NCBI GenBank assembly: GCA_038125995.1 | Contig: JAYPEX010000001.1 | Span: 124,001-188,000 of the forward strand | Length of the DNA stretch: 64,000 bases | Reading direction: 5' to 3' | Source: MAG-120531 sp038125995 | Lineage (GTDB): Bacteria; Bacteroidota; Bacteroidia; Flavobacteriales; Flavobacteriaceae | In this document: positions 34,309 through 43,240 of the stretch, one piece after another | Layout: the number at the start of each line of letters is the position of its first letter | How positions within the stretch are numbered: position 1 is the first letter of the stretch | Made by a program: the position numbers and the translations under genes | The notes under the pieces: model-generated | The model's input: only the letters and a program-made list of their open reading frames with translations | Database searches by the model: none | Told to the model about the DNA's origin: nothing

Positions 34309-35262
34309 ATGGAGTATTTAGATTTTGAATTACCATTAAAAGAACTTGAAGATCAGTTAGATAAATGTGTGACTATTGGTAAAGAAAGTGAAGTAGATGT
34401 AACAGATACCTGTAAACAAATTGAAGAAAAGCTTTCTCAAACTAGAAAAGATATCTATAAAAATTTGACAGCTTGGCAACGCGTTCAATTATCTAGACAC
34501 CCGGATCGTCCTTATACCTTAGATTACATCAGAGCTATTTGTGGAGAATCGTTCTTAGAGTTACACGGAGATCGAAATGTTAAAGACGACAAGGCGATGA
34601 TAGGAGGTCTTGGAAAGATTGGAGATCAAAGTTTTATGTTTATCGGACAGCAAAAAGGTTACAATACGAAGACCAGACAATACAGAAACTTTGGGATGGC
34701 GAATCCAGAAGGGTATCGCAAGGCACTTCGATTGATGAAATCAGCAGAGAAATTTGGTATTCCTGTAGTGACGCTAATTGATACTCCGGGAGCTTATCCA
34801 GGGATTGAAGCAGAAGAGCGAGGTCAAGGTGAGGCGATTGCTAGAAATATTTTAGAAATGACTCGCTTAAAAGTGCCAATCATCTGTATCATCATCGGTG
34901 AAGGAGCCTCAGGTGGTGCTCTCGGAATAGGTGTTGGGGATAAGGTGTTAATGCTTGAGAATACTTGGTATTCTGTAATTTCTCCTGAATCTTGTTCTTC
35001 TATTTTATGGAGATCATGGGAGTATAAAGAACAAGCTGCAGAGGCTTTAAAATTGACAGCTCCCGATATGAAAAAACTGAAGTTAATCGATGAAATTATT
35101 AAAGAACCAGAAGGGGGAGCTCATAGAAATAGAGAAAAGACTTTCGAAATTGTTTCTAAGAAAATAATGAGTCATTACAAAGAACTCAGTAAATTATCAC
35201 CAAAAGAATTGATCCAGTCTCGTATGAATAAATACACTGAGATGGGATCCTTTAAAGACTAA
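34309..35262 (+). CDS. accA: Acetyl-CoA carboxylase carboxyltransferase subunit alpha
   Basis: A 317-residue AccA. With AccD it transfers CO2 from biotin to acetyl-CoA, giving malonyl-CoA for fatty-acid synthesis. Recognisable segments: WQRVQLSRHPDRPYTLDYI, LHGDRNVKDDKAMIGGLG, FGMANPEGYRKALRLMK, TLIDTPGAYPGIEAEERGQG and IIGEGASGGALGIGVGD. Length matches AccA (about 315-320). It is a single-gene unit with its own promoter and a strong terminator. Confidence 0.97.
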   Translation: MEYLDFELPLKELEDQLDKCVTIGKESEVDVTDTCKQIEEKLSQTRKDIYKNLTAWQRVQLSRHPDRPYTLDYIRAICGESFLELHGDRNVKDDKAMIGGLGKIGDQSFMFIGQQKGYNTKTRQYRNFGMANPEGYRKALRLMKSAEKFGIPVVTLIDTPGAYPGIEAEERGQGEAIARNILEMTRLKVPIICIIIGEGASGGALGIGVGDKVLMLENTWYSVISPESCSSILWRSWEYKEQAAEALKLTAPDMKKLKLIDEIIKEPEGGAHRNREKTFEIVSKKIMSHYKELSKLSPKELIQSRMNKYTEMGSFKD

Positions 35263-35287
35263 AACTCTCATTATCAACTCTTTTAAA

Positions 35288-35318
35288 TCAACCGACTCTT
35301 TTGAAGTCGGTTTTTTTT
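35288..35318 (+). terminator. Rho-independent terminator after accA
   Basis: Stem AACCGACT/AGTCGGTT with loop CTTTTGA and an eight-base T-run. Confidence 0.9.
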
Positions 35319-35342
35319 AGGGTTATAAACAATAATTCGAAG

Positions 35343-35390
35343 TTATCAACAGTTCAATTGTTAAAGAGTGGTTGATATCCAGCTCTTTAA
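35343..35390 (+). promoter_or_regulatory. dnaB leader with inverted repeat and a DnaA-box-like site
   Basis: TTATCAACA at 35343-35351 differs by one base from the DnaA box TTATCCACA. Beginning 10 bases later, TTAAAGAG (35361-35368) and CTCTTTAA (35383-35390) form a perfect 8-bp inverted repeat around a 14-base spacer, 40 bases before the dnaB start. It could be an operator or an mRNA hairpin; the function is not known. Confidence 0.35.
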
Positions 35391-35430
35391 ATAATTAGCT
35401 TAAGCATAAAAATAGTATACATTAGCATTA

Positions 35431-36960
35431 GTGGAAAAATTAAAACCAACCATAGAACGAAATTTGTCAAAAGCTTCCTTAGTCAACTTGGAACGCGGAA
35501 AAATTCCACCTCAAGCTCTTGATTTAGAGGAAGTTGTGTTAGGGGCTATGATGATTGATAAAAAAGGTGTTGACGAGGTCATCGATATACTTCAACCAGA
35601 GGCCTTTTACAAACAAGCGCATCAATACATCTACGAAGCTATTATAAAGCTTTTTGAATCCTCTGATCCGATTGACTTATTAACCGTTTCAGACCAATTA
35701 AAGACTGATGGAAAACTCGAATCCGTAGGAGGGGAGTATTATTTGGTTAGTTTGACCCAAAAAGTGGCTTCTTCAGCTCATATTGAGTTTCACTCACGTA
35801 TCATTTTACAAAAGTATATACAGCGTTCGCTAATTAAGATTTCGAATGAAATTATCGAATCTGCTTATGAGGATGCGACTGATGTATTTGATCTATTGGA
35901 TGAGGCAGAATCTAAATTATACGATGTCACTCAAGGCAATATCAAAAAATCTGCAGAGACGGCTCAAAATTTAGTAATTCAAGCTAAAAAGAGAATTGAA
36001 GAGATCTCTAATAAAGAAGGACTCAGTGGAATTCCATCAGGTTTTGATAAACTCGATAAATTAACCTCTGGTTGGCAACCTTCAGATTTAATCATTGTGG
36101 CTGCACGTCCAGGTATGGGTAAAACAGCGCTTACGCTTTCAATGGCAAGAAATATTGCTGTAAATTCTAATATAGGTGTTGCTTTCTTTTCTTTAGAGAT
36201 GTCATCAGTGCAGTTGATCACTCGTTTAATTTCTTCTGAAACAGGTCTTTCTTCTGAAAAACTCAGAACAGGTAAATTAGAGAAACACGAGTGGGAACAA
36301 CTCAATGTAAAGGTGAAAGCTTTAGAGTCTGCACCATTGTATATTGATGATACTCCTTCACTCTCTATTTTCGATTTGAGAGCAAAGGCGAGACGTTTAG
36401 CTTCTCAAAAAAATATCAAATTAATCATAATTGATTATTTGCAATTGATGTCTGCTGGAGTCAATACCAAGGGAGGAAATAGAGAACAAGAAATTTCTAC
36501 CATCTCTAGAAACCTCAAAGCATTAGCAAAGGAACTCAATGTGCCCGTAATTGCACTTTCTCAGTTGTCTCGTGCCGTTGAAACTAGAGGAGGCTCCAAG
36601 AGACCGGTGCTATCAGATTTGAGGGAATCTGGAGCGATTGAGCAGGATGCCGATATCGTATCATTTATCTACAGGCCTGAGTACTACAAGATTGACGAAT
36701 GGGATGATGAGGAACGCTCTCCAACTGCAGGTCAAGCTGAATTTATTATAGCGAAGCACCGTAATGGAGGTCTCGATGAAATTCGATTGAAGTTTGTTGG
36801 AAGTCTTGGTAAGTTTGATAATTTGGATACGTTTGATTCTCCTTTTGAGTTTCAATCTAAGATGAACGCCAATGAAGATAATCCATTTACCACAAAGGAT
36901 TTCCCGTCGACTAACGATGCTTTTGACACATCAGACGATGATTCAGAAGTGCCCTTCTAA
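35431..36960 (+). CDS. dnaB: Replicative DNA helicase DnaB
   Basis: A 509-residue hexameric helicase that unwinds the replication fork. The N-terminal helical domain (IPPQALDLEEVVLGAMMID) and linker precede a RecA-like motor domain with Walker A AARPGMGKTALTLSMA, Walker B IIIDYLQLMSAG, and RNL-type DnaB motifs SQLSRAVETRGGSKRP and RESGAIEQDADIV. No intein is present. Translation starts at a GTG (35431); no ATG gives a better N-terminus. The C-terminal tail is acidic and Ser/Asp-rich (FDTSDDDSEVPF). It overlaps the converging HAD gene by four bases. Confidence 0.96.
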   Translation: MEKLKPTIERNLSKASLVNLERGKIPPQALDLEEVVLGAMMIDKKGVDEVIDILQPEAFYKQAHQYIYEAIIKLFESSDPIDLLTVSDQLKTDGKLESVGGEYYLVSLTQKVASSAHIEFHSRIILQKYIQRSLIKISNEIIESAYEDATDVFDLLDEAESKLYDVTQGNIKKSAETAQNLVIQAKKRIEEISNKEGLSGIPSGFDKLDKLTSGWQPSDLIIVAARPGMGKTALTLSMARNIAVNSNIGVAFFSLEMSSVQLITRLISSETGLSSEKLRTGKLEKHEWEQLNVKVKALESAPLYIDDTPSLSIFDLRAKARRLASQKNIKLIIIDYLQLMSAGVNTKGGNREQEISTISRNLKALAKELNVPVIALSQLSRAVETRGGSKRPVLSDLRESGAIEQDADIVSFIYRPEYYKIDEWDDEERSPTAGQAEFIIAKHRNGGLDEIRLKFVGSLGKFDNLDTFDSPFEFQSKMNANEDNPFTTKDFPSTNDAFDTSDDDSEVPF

Positions 36961-37769
36961 GAGAGGTCTCTAATAAGTTTTTTAAGTACTTTTTCTACTC
37001 CAAAATCATTGTTGGAACTCGTTTGATGAGTTGCTGCTTTTAAGAGATTTGGATGAGAATTTTCCATGGCAATAGCGTATTTGGCCTCTGAAAACATTTC
37101 AAGGTCGTTGTTGTAATCACCAAAGACCATCGTCTGTTCTTTTGAAATGCCCAAGTGCTGTTGAAGTGTTCGAAGTGCATAGCCTTTATTGCAGTTCAAA
37201 TGGGATAAATCAACCCAATTGGGTCCCGATATTTTAACCTGAAGACGATCTTCAAACTGTTTGACTTTAGGATAGATATTTTTTTCTGATCCATCAACGT
37301 GATAGAGGGCAATTTTGATGATTTCCTCTGGACATTCATATAAGGTGTCGATATAATTCGTCGTGGTATAGTACTCGTCTACAAATTTTTTAAAGTGTTT
37401 TTGATCTGAACGGATGTAGGCGCTTTTTCTAGTGCAGAGGACTGTATTGATATCGGTATGTCTTTCTAGTAATTCAATGGGCTCTTCAACTAGTTCTTTT
37501 GGGAAGGCTATATATATCAGTTCTTGATCATTCTTTTTGATCATTCCTCCGTTTTCTGCAATAAAGTAGATGTGATCAAAGATGGGTTGAAGTTTTTCTA
37601 CAATGGAATCGTATTGTCTTCCACTAGCAGCTACAAAAAGAACCCCTTTGTCTTTTAATTCTTCAAATAGTTCAAAAAATTGATCACTCACCTGATGTTC
37701 GCTGTTGAGGAGTGTACCGTCCATATCAGATACGACCATTTTTATCGATGAAAAGTCAGGTAAGTTCAT
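36957..37769 (-). CDS. Cof-type HAD-IIB hydrolase
   Basis: A 270-residue HAD phosphatase. Motif I is VVSDMDGTLLNSEHQ, motif II VAASGRQYDS, motif III a lysine in the HLNCNKGYALRTL segment, and motif IV VFGDYNNDLEMF. The C2B cap of this class (residues 85-190) acts on sugar phosphates, nucleotides or cofactor phosphates such as FMN. The substrate is not predictable from sequence. It lies alone on the minus strand before the rplT terminator. Confidence 0.9.
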   Translation of the reverse strand: MNLPDFSSIKMVVSDMDGTLLNSEHQVSDQFFELFEELKDKGVLFVAASGRQYDSIVEKLQPIFDHIYFIAENGGMIKKNDQELIYIAFPKELVEEPIELLERHTDINTVLCTRKSAYIRSDQKHFKKFVDEYYTTTNYIDTLYECPEEIIKIALYHVDGSEKNIYPKVKQFEDRLQVKISGPNWVDLSHLNCNKGYALRTLQQHLGISKEQTMVFGDYNNDLEMFSEAKYAIAMENSHPNLLKAATHQTSSNNDFGVEKVLKKLIRDLS

Positions 37770-37792
37770 AGGTTCATTTTAAAATGTGAAGA

Positions 37793-37824
37793 TAAAAAAA
37801 CCCGTACAATTTGTACGGGTTTTG
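37793..37824 (-). terminator. Terminator of the thrS-infC-rpmI-rplT operon
   Basis: Long stem AAAACCCGTACAA/TTGTACGGGTTTT, followed on the minus strand by a T-run, 23 bases after the rplT stop. Confidence 0.9.
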
Positions 37825-37846
37825 TAAGTGAGTTCAATCAGAGTTA

Positions 37847-38191
37847 TTATTTAACTTTTTCTACAACTGCTTTAAAAGCTTCTGGGTGGTTCATCGCTAA
37901 ATCTGCTAATACCTTTCGGTTTAACTCGATGTTGTTAGCTTTAACTTTTCCCATAAACTCTGAGTAAGACATTCCATTTAGTCTTGCTGCTGCATTGATA
38001 CGAGTGATCCAAAGTGCACGGAATGTGCGTTTTTTGTTTCTTCTATCTCTGTAAGAGTAAAGCATCGCTTTCTCAACAGCATTTTTTGCTACAGTCCAAA
38101 CGTTCTTTCTTCTTCCGAAGAATCCTTTGGCCTGCTTCATTACTTTTTTTCTTCTAGCTCTTGAAGCTACTGAATTTACTGATCTTGGCAT
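37847..38191 (-). CDS. rplT: 50S ribosomal protein L20
   Basis: A 114-residue bL20, needed early in large-subunit assembly. Family signatures are AKGFFGRRKNVWTVAKNAV, YSYRDRRNKKRTFRALWI and MNHPEAFKAVV. It is the last gene of the thrS-infC-rpmI-rplT operon. L20 represses its own operon in other bacteria; the 81-base gap before this gene, larger than the others in the operon, can form a small hairpin (see findings). Confidence 0.98.
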   Translation of the reverse strand: MPRSVNSVASRARRKKVMKQAKGFFGRRKNVWTVAKNAVEKAMLYSYRDRRNKKRTFRALWITRINAAARLNGMSYSEFMGKVKANNIELNRKVLADLAMNHPEAFKAVVEKVK

Positions 38192-38272
38192 AATTTAAAT
38201 TGTTTTTTGTAGTAGGCGGCTATAGCACTTTTTTGAGCCTAACTCCAGGGTTAATAATTACCTCAGTTGCGA

Positions 38273-38470
38273 TTATTTTAAACGCAATTGTTCTTTGATT
38301 GAATTGACATCATTGTCGTGAACGAGTCCCGAATGTGTCAAAGCTAGCTTACGCTTTTTAGACTTTTTAGTCAAAATATGACTTTTAAAAGCGTGCTTTC
38401 TCTTGATTTTACCAGAACCTGTAAGCTTAAAACGCTTTTTAGCACTGGATTTTGTTTTCATTTTAGGCAT
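38273..38470 (-). CDS. rpmI: 50S ribosomal protein L35
   Basis: A 65-residue basic bL35 (MPKMKTKSSAKKRFKLTGSG, HAFKSHILTKKSKKRK). It sits between infC (28-base gap) and rplT, in the standard order. Confidence 0.97.
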   Translation of the reverse strand: MPKMKTKSSAKKRFKLTGSGKIKRKHAFKSHILTKKSKKRKLALTHSGLVHDNDVNSIKEQLRLK

Positions 38471-38498
38471 CTTCTTCCTATTTATAATTAAAACTCAC

Positions 38499-39062
38499 TT
38501 AATTTTTCTTGTTGGTCTTGGGTGCAATGAACATGGTCATACGTTTACCTTCTAGTGTAGGCATTTGTTCAACCTTTCCTATTTCTTCCAATTCCGAGGC
38601 TAATTTTAAAAGTAAAATTTCACCTTGATCTTTATACACGATAGAGCGTCCTTTAAAAAATACGTATGCTTTCAATTTAGCTCCGTCTTTTAAAAACTTT
38701 TCTGCGTGTTTCTTTTTAAACTCGTAATCGTGATCATCGGTTTGTGGTCCAAATCGAATCTCTTTAATTACTACTTTAGTCGCTTTAGCCTTTAATACCT
38801 TTTCTCGTTTCTTTTGCTCGTAAAGAAACTTTTTGTAATCCATAATCTTACAAACTGGTGGATCAGCTTTTGGAGATATCTCCACTAAATCATACCCTTG
38901 TTCTTTGGCTTGATTTAATGCATCTCTGGTGCTGTAAACACCAACCTCTACATTATCTCCGACCAATCGTACTTCGCGTACTTTAATGTCTTCGTTAATA
39001 TTGTGAGGATTAGTAATCTCTCTTCGTTGTCTGAAATTATTATTTCGTCTTTTTATTGCTAT
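38499..39062 (-). CDS. infC: Translation initiation factor IF-3, apparent AUA start
   Basis: IF-3 binds the 30S subunit and checks the start codon. The N-domain is EVRLVGDNVEVGVYSTRDAL and the C-domain has EIRFGPQTDDHDYEFK. There is no ATG, GTG or TTG giving a full N-domain: the first TTG (38966) would remove the first 32 residues, including INEDIKVREV, which is conserved. The frame stays open upstream to an ATA at 39062 that starts (M)AIKRRNNNFRQRREITN, the usual flavobacterial IF-3 N-terminus, for 187 residues. Rare start codons (AUU in E. coli) are the known basis of infC autoregulation. The gap from thrS is 22 bases. Confidence 0.9.
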   Translation of the reverse strand: MAIKRRNNNFRQRREITNPHNINEDIKVREVRLVGDNVEVGVYSTRDALNQAKEQGYDLVEISPKADPPVCKIMDYKKFLYEQKKREKVLKAKATKVVIKEIRFGPQTDDHDYEFKKKHAEKFLKDGAKLKAYVFFKGRSIVYKDQGEILLLKLASELEEIGKVEQMPTLEGKRMTMFIAPKTNKKN

Positions 39063-39084
39063 GGCTAAACGATTTAAGTTAAAC

Positions 39085-41031
39085 TTATTTAAATGACTTT
39101 AAAGTCGAATTTATTTCTTTATTTACTATTTCTGCGAAGGCTTCAACGGATATTGATCCTAAATCTTCACCCCCGTGTCTTCGTATGGAAAGGCTGTTAT
39201 TTTCAGCTTCCTGATCACCTACGACAAGCATGAATGGGATTTTACTCATTTCTGCCTCTCTAATTTTCTTCCCAATAGTCTCGTTTCTAGAGTCTATGAG
39301 GCCGCGAATTTCGTGATTTTCTAGTGAATTTAAAACTTTTTCAGCATATTTTTCATGTTTTTCGCTCACAGGTAAAATAATTGCTTGCTCAGGAATGAGC
39401 CAAAGTGGGAAATTTCCACCGGTATGTTCCAGCAATAAAGCGATAAAACGTTCCATAGAACCAAAAGGTGCTCTGTGGATCATTACGGGTCTATGTAGCT
39501 CATTATCACTTCCTTTATAGGTGAGATCAAAGCGCTCAGGAAGGTTGTAATCTACTTGGATGGTACCTAATTGCCACTGTCTTCCTAAAGCATCACTAAC
39601 CATAAAATCGAGTTTAGGTCCATAAAAAGCTGCTTCACCAGATTCAATCACATAGTCCAGTCCTTTTTCTTTAGCTGCATTGATAATTGCATTTTCAGCT
39701 TTTTCCCAGTTTTCAACTGATCCAATATACTTATCTGGATTGTCTAAATCACGAACCGATACTTGAGCCGTAAAGTTTTCAAAACCAAGCGATCCGAGTA
39801 CGTAAAGCGATAAATCGATCACATTTTTAAACTCTTGATCTAATTGGTCGGGCGTACAGAAAATATGAGCGTCATCTTGAGTAAATCCTCTTACACGAGT
39901 TAAACCGTGAAGTTCTCCAGATTGTTCATAGCGGTATACCGTTCCAAATTCCGCATAGCGCTTTGGAAGTTCTCTATAGCTAAAAGGCTTTGTGTTGTAT
40001 ATTTCACAGTGATGAGGACAGTTCATCGGTTTTAATAAAAACTCCTCATCTTCTTTCGGAGTCTTGATGGGCTGAAAACTGTCTTCTCCGTATTTAGCGT
40101 AATGACCTGAGGTTACATAAAGTTCTTTTTGTCCGATATGAGGGGTTACTACCATTTCATATCCAGCTTGTTTTTGAGCTTTCTTTAAAAAGTCTTCTAA
40201 ACGAGAGCGAAGTGCTGCACCTTTAGGGAGCCAAAGGGGTAGTCCTTGTCCCACTTTTTGAGAAAACGTAAAGAGTTCCAATTCTTTTCCTAGCTTTCTA
40301 TGATCTCTTTTCTTCGCTTCTTCTAGAAGAGCTAAATATTCAGTGAGGTCTTTTTGCTTGGGGAATGAAATTCCGTAAACACGAGTGAGCTGTTTCTTTT
40401 TTTCATCACCTCGCCAGTAAGCACCAGCTACACTGAGAATTTTGATCGCTTTTACAATCCCTGTATTTGGAATATGTCCACCTCGACAAAGATCTGTAAA
40501 GGTGTCGTGGTCACAGAAGGTAATTTTTCCGTCGTTTAAGTTTTCGATCAGTTCTACCTTAAACTCATTGCCTTCAGACTTGTATTTTGCTAAAGCGTCA
40601 GCTTTAGATACTTCTCGCATTTTAAAGTCGTGTTTTCCTCTAGCGATTTCCAATGCTTTATTTTCAATCGTTGGAAAGTCTTTTTCAGAAATGACTTTTC
40701 CTTCAGGTAAATCTACGTCGTAGTAAAATCCATTTTCGATTGCAGGACCGATAGTGAGTTTTACTCCTGGGTATAATTCTTCTAATGCCTGAGCAATGAT
40801 GTGTGAACTCGAATGCCAAAAAGCTTTCTTACCTTCCTTATCTCTCCAGGTGTATAGTACCAGAGAACCATCAACTTCAAGCGGGGTTACGGCTTCTATA
40901 GTCTCATTGTTAAAACGTGCTGAAATAACAGCTCGAGCTAATCCTTCGCTAATGTTCATAGCAACGTCCATCGGTGTGCTCCCTTTTTTGAACTCCTTTT
41001 GAGTTCCATCAGGTAAGGTAATTTTAATCAT
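39085..41031 (-). CDS. thrS: Threonyl-tRNA synthetase
   Basis: A 648-residue class II synthetase. N-terminal TGS domain (KITLPDGTQKEFKKGSTPM), editing domain with HSSSHIIAQALEELYPG (zinc-binding-like His) and DLCRGGHIPNTG, then the catalytic core with motif 2 YEQSGELHGLTRVRGFTQDD and motif 3 HRAPFGSMERFIALL, and the anticodon-binding domain at the end. The ATG at 41031 is used rather than a TTG three codons upstream. It leads the operon with infC, rpmI and rplT. No T-box or obvious operator is visible in the 70-base upstream gap. Confidence 0.97.
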   Translation of the reverse strand: MIKITLPDGTQKEFKKGSTPMDVAMNISEGLARAVISARFNNETIEAVTPLEVDGSLVLYTWRDKEGKKAFWHSSSHIIAQALEELYPGVKLTIGPAIENGFYYDVDLPEGKVISEKDFPTIENKALEIARGKHDFKMREVSKADALAKYKSEGNEFKVELIENLNDGKITFCDHDTFTDLCRGGHIPNTGIVKAIKILSVAGAYWRGDEKKKQLTRVYGISFPKQKDLTEYLALLEEAKKRDHRKLGKELELFTFSQKVGQGLPLWLPKGAALRSRLEDFLKKAQKQAGYEMVVTPHIGQKELYVTSGHYAKYGEDSFQPIKTPKEDEEFLLKPMNCPHHCEIYNTKPFSYRELPKRYAEFGTVYRYEQSGELHGLTRVRGFTQDDAHIFCTPDQLDQEFKNVIDLSLYVLGSLGFENFTAQVSVRDLDNPDKYIGSVENWEKAENAIINAAKEKGLDYVIESGEAAFYGPKLDFMVSDALGRQWQLGTIQVDYNLPERFDLTYKGSDNELHRPVMIHRAPFGSMERFIALLLEHTGGNFPLWLIPEQAIILPVSEKHEKYAEKVLNSLENHEIRGLIDSRNETIGKKIREAEMSKIPFMLVVGDQEAENNSLSIRRHGGEDLGSISVEAFAEIVNKEINSTLKSFK

Positions 41032-41110
41032 AGTGCGCAATAAATTTCAGTGAGCAAAGATAAGCTCTTGACTCCAAGGAAACAATTAATTTTCAGTTAA
41101 GTATTGAGGC

Positions 41111-41785
41111 TTATGCAAATAGGTAGGCAATTGTGATTCCCAGTGCAATGACAAGGATTTTTTTAATATTGAATTTATGACCGTCAGAACTCTCGAATAG
41201 TATGACTGTAGAGATGTGTAACAACACTCCAATTACCAATGAATTTGATGCTAATACTAATTGAGGGAAGCTGTTCAGATATTCCATAGTGAAAGAACCC
41301 AATGGAGTCATTAACGCGAAGATGGTAATTAGGCATATTGATTTTAAAAAACGGGTTTGAGAATCAATTAAGAACATGCTTAAAATAAAAACGATCACTA
41401 ATTTGTGAATTATAATTGCGTAAAGAAGACCTGAATCTGATTCGAGTGGAATCCCTTCTATAAAGGCGTGTATAGAAAGTGAGATCCAAAGCAACACTGG
41501 AATAGAATTGGATTTTTTGTCGAGGTGAAAATGCCCGTGTTCCGCCCCTTTTGATAAAAATTCCAAAATAATTTGTAGTAAAATACCCAAAGCAATAAAC
41601 AACCCGATCGTCTTAGAATCAGCACTTTCGTATACTTGTGGTAGGAGTTCAAAAATGATGATTGAAAGTAAGAAAGCACCGCTAAAAGAAAGACTTAAAG
41701 CAATGATGTTTTTGTTTTTGGGCTTCAAACTGTTTGCGATAAAAAAACTGATAAGTACCGCTAAAAAAGGTGCAATTAGAAGCAT
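41111..41785 (-). CDS. ZIP-family metal transporter
   Basis: A 224-residue membrane protein with eight helices. A His-containing loop (GAEHGHFHLDKKS) separates helices 3 and 4, and helix 4 has the metal-pathway motif SIHAFIEGIPLE; helix 5 carries HKLVIVF (HK motif). ZIP proteins take divalent metals such as zinc, iron or manganese into the cytoplasm; which one is not predictable. It diverges from the rRNA methyltransferase gene at 41856. Confidence 0.9.
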   Translation of the reverse strand: MLLIAPFLAVLISFFIANSLKPKNKNIIALSLSFSGAFLLSIIIFELLPQVYESADSKTIGLFIALGILLQIILEFLSKGAEHGHFHLDKKSNSIPVLLWISLSIHAFIEGIPLESDSGLLYAIIIHKLVIVFILSMFLIDSQTRFLKSICLITIFALMTPLGSFTMEYLNSFPQLVLASNSLVIGVLLHISTVILFESSDGHKFNIKKILVIALGITIAYLFA

Positions 41786-41833
41786 TGATAAAATTGGTTT
41801 TCACTCTGTGATGAATATGGGATAAAATTAGCG

Positions 41834-41841
41834 TATTTTTG
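41834..41841 (+). promoter_or_regulatory. -7 promoter box of the THUMP methyltransferase gene
   Basis: TATTTTTG, a perfect TAnnTTTG, 14 bases before the ATG at 41856. Confidence 0.65.
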
Positions 41842-41855
41842 CCAAATAGTTTGCT

Positions 41856-43013
41856 ATGAGACAGAACAATAATTTTAAGATGATTGCTAAAACCCTTTAT
41901 GGGTTTGAGGAGCTTTTGGAAAAGGAGCTCAGAGCTCTTGGTGCATCAAAGACTGAAATCGGTGTTAGAAATGTGAGTTTTGAAGGGGATAACGGTTTTA
42001 TGTACAAGGCGAATCTCAATTTGAGAACGGCGATAAAAATAATCAAGCCCATCTATGAATTTAGAGTTCGCAATGAAGAAGATCTCTATAAACAAGTCTA
42101 TTCATTGGCCTTAGAACACTATTTAAGTGAAGATCAAAGTTTTGCCATTGATACCACTTTGGCTACGGATTTGTTTTCTCATTCACTGTATGTTTCTCAA
42201 AAAGCAAAGGATGCTATTGTCGATAAGTTTCGTAAGAAAACAGGGCGTAGACCGAGTATCGACCTCAAGAATCCCGATGTCAAGTTCAATCTTCACATTC
42301 AGAGAAATCACTGTACCCTATCACTCGATTCTTCTGGTAGTTCACTTCATCATAGAGGCTATAGAACCGCAACTAATATCGCTCCAATTAACGAGGTATT
42401 AGCAGCTGGAATCTTACTGTTAAGTGGTTGGGATGGAAGAGGTCATTTTTTAGATCCCATGTGTGGTAGTGGTACTTTTTTAATCGAAGCAGCGATGATC
42501 GCTTGTAATATACCTGCCAACATCAACAGAAAGGGATTTGCGTTTGAAAAATGGAAGGATTTTGATTCTGAACTCTATCAAAAAATTGTAGAGACCAGCT
42601 TAAATAAGGTCAAGGATTTTTACTATACCATCAAAGGTTACGACAAAGCACCCTCAGCAGTTCGAAAAGCTATTGAAAACGCTGAAAACGCTAATTTGTC
42701 GGAGTATATCACAGTGGAGCAAACTTCCTTTTTTGAATCCAAAAAAGCTACTGAAGGACCCCTACATATGGTGTTTAATCCTCCCTATGGTGAACGACTC
42801 AGTATCGACATGGAAGCGTTTTACGCCTCTATTGGTGATACTCTTAAAAAATCCTATACTGGTACTCAGGCTTGGTTGATTAGTTCCAACCTCGATGCTT
42901 TAAAACATGTGGGCTTAAAAACATCAAGAAAAATTAAGCTTTATAATTCTCAGTTGGAGTCCAGATTGGTGTGTTACGATATGTACCATGGAAGTAAAAA
43001 GAGAAGAGACTAA
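41856..43013 (+). CDS. THUMP-domain class I SAM-dependent RNA methyltransferase (RlmL-like)
   Basis: A 385-residue enzyme: a ferredoxin-like and THUMP RNA-binding N-terminus (IAKTLYGFEELLEKELRALG, residues 10-165), then a SAM-binding domain with motif I LDPMCGSGTFLIEAAM and catalytic motif FNPPYGERL. This matches the N-terminal half of E. coli RlmL (23S rRNA m2G2445), without the RlmK half. The exact target is inferred by similarity only. It overlaps the end of the converging DUF6095 gene by four bases. Confidence 0.9.
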   Translation: MRQNNNFKMIAKTLYGFEELLEKELRALGASKTEIGVRNVSFEGDNGFMYKANLNLRTAIKIIKPIYEFRVRNEEDLYKQVYSLALEHYLSEDQSFAIDTTLATDLFSHSLYVSQKAKDAIVDKFRKKTGRRPSIDLKNPDVKFNLHIQRNHCTLSLDSSGSSLHHRGYRTATNIAPINEVLAAGILLLSGWDGRGHFLDPMCGSGTFLIEAAMIACNIPANINRKGFAFEKWKDFDSELYQKIVETSLNKVKDFYYTIKGYDKAPSAVRKAIENAENANLSEYITVEQTSFFESKKATEGPLHMVFNPPYGERLSIDMEAFYASIGDTLKKSYTGTQAWLISSNLDALKHVGLKTSRKIKLYNSQLESRLVCYDMYHGSKKRRD

Positions 43014-43237
43014 AGTTCTATGACCTCTTTTACAAACGGAATCTTAACGAAGAGTTTTCTGCCTTTTTCAGTCTCTACACTTGCGAATTTTGGGCTTAAT
43101 ACCATTGAGAATATTGCGGCGATAAGTGTAGCTGTCAGCGAAGATGAAACAATCCATTCAAAAAGGAGGGATCTAAATCCAAAGAACAGGATCGCAAAAC
43201 ATATAAAATTATACAGAACGGCTTTGAACTTTTGCAT
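43010..43237 (-). CDS. Small membrane protein (DUF6095-like)
   Basis: A 75-residue protein with two hydrophobic segments (FICFAILFFGFRSLLF and SLTATLIAAIFSMVLS) and a basic C-terminal tail. Position and size match the DUF6095 proteins that follow RlmD, DUF6452 and DUF6048 in Flavobacteriaceae; that family name is from memory of annotations. It starts three bases after the stop of the DUF6048 gene upstream. Function unknown. Confidence 0.75.
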   Translation of the reverse strand: MQKFKAVLYNFICFAILFFGFRSLLFEWIVSSSLTATLIAAIFSMVLSPKFASVETEKGRKLFVKIPFVKEVIEL

Positions 43238-43240
43238 GAT

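Noticed and set aside
35343..35351. Chromosomal origin near dnaB
   Set aside because: Only one imperfect DnaA box, no cluster of boxes, no AT-rich unwinding element and no dnaA or gidA-type neighbours.
38499..38966. Truncated IF-3 starting at TTG 38966
   Set aside because: It loses conserved N-domain sequence, while the upstream frame remains open and matches IF-3.
40442..41002. Plus-strand frames antisense to thrS
   Set aside because: Shadow frames opposite a conserved synthetase, without start signals or promoter.
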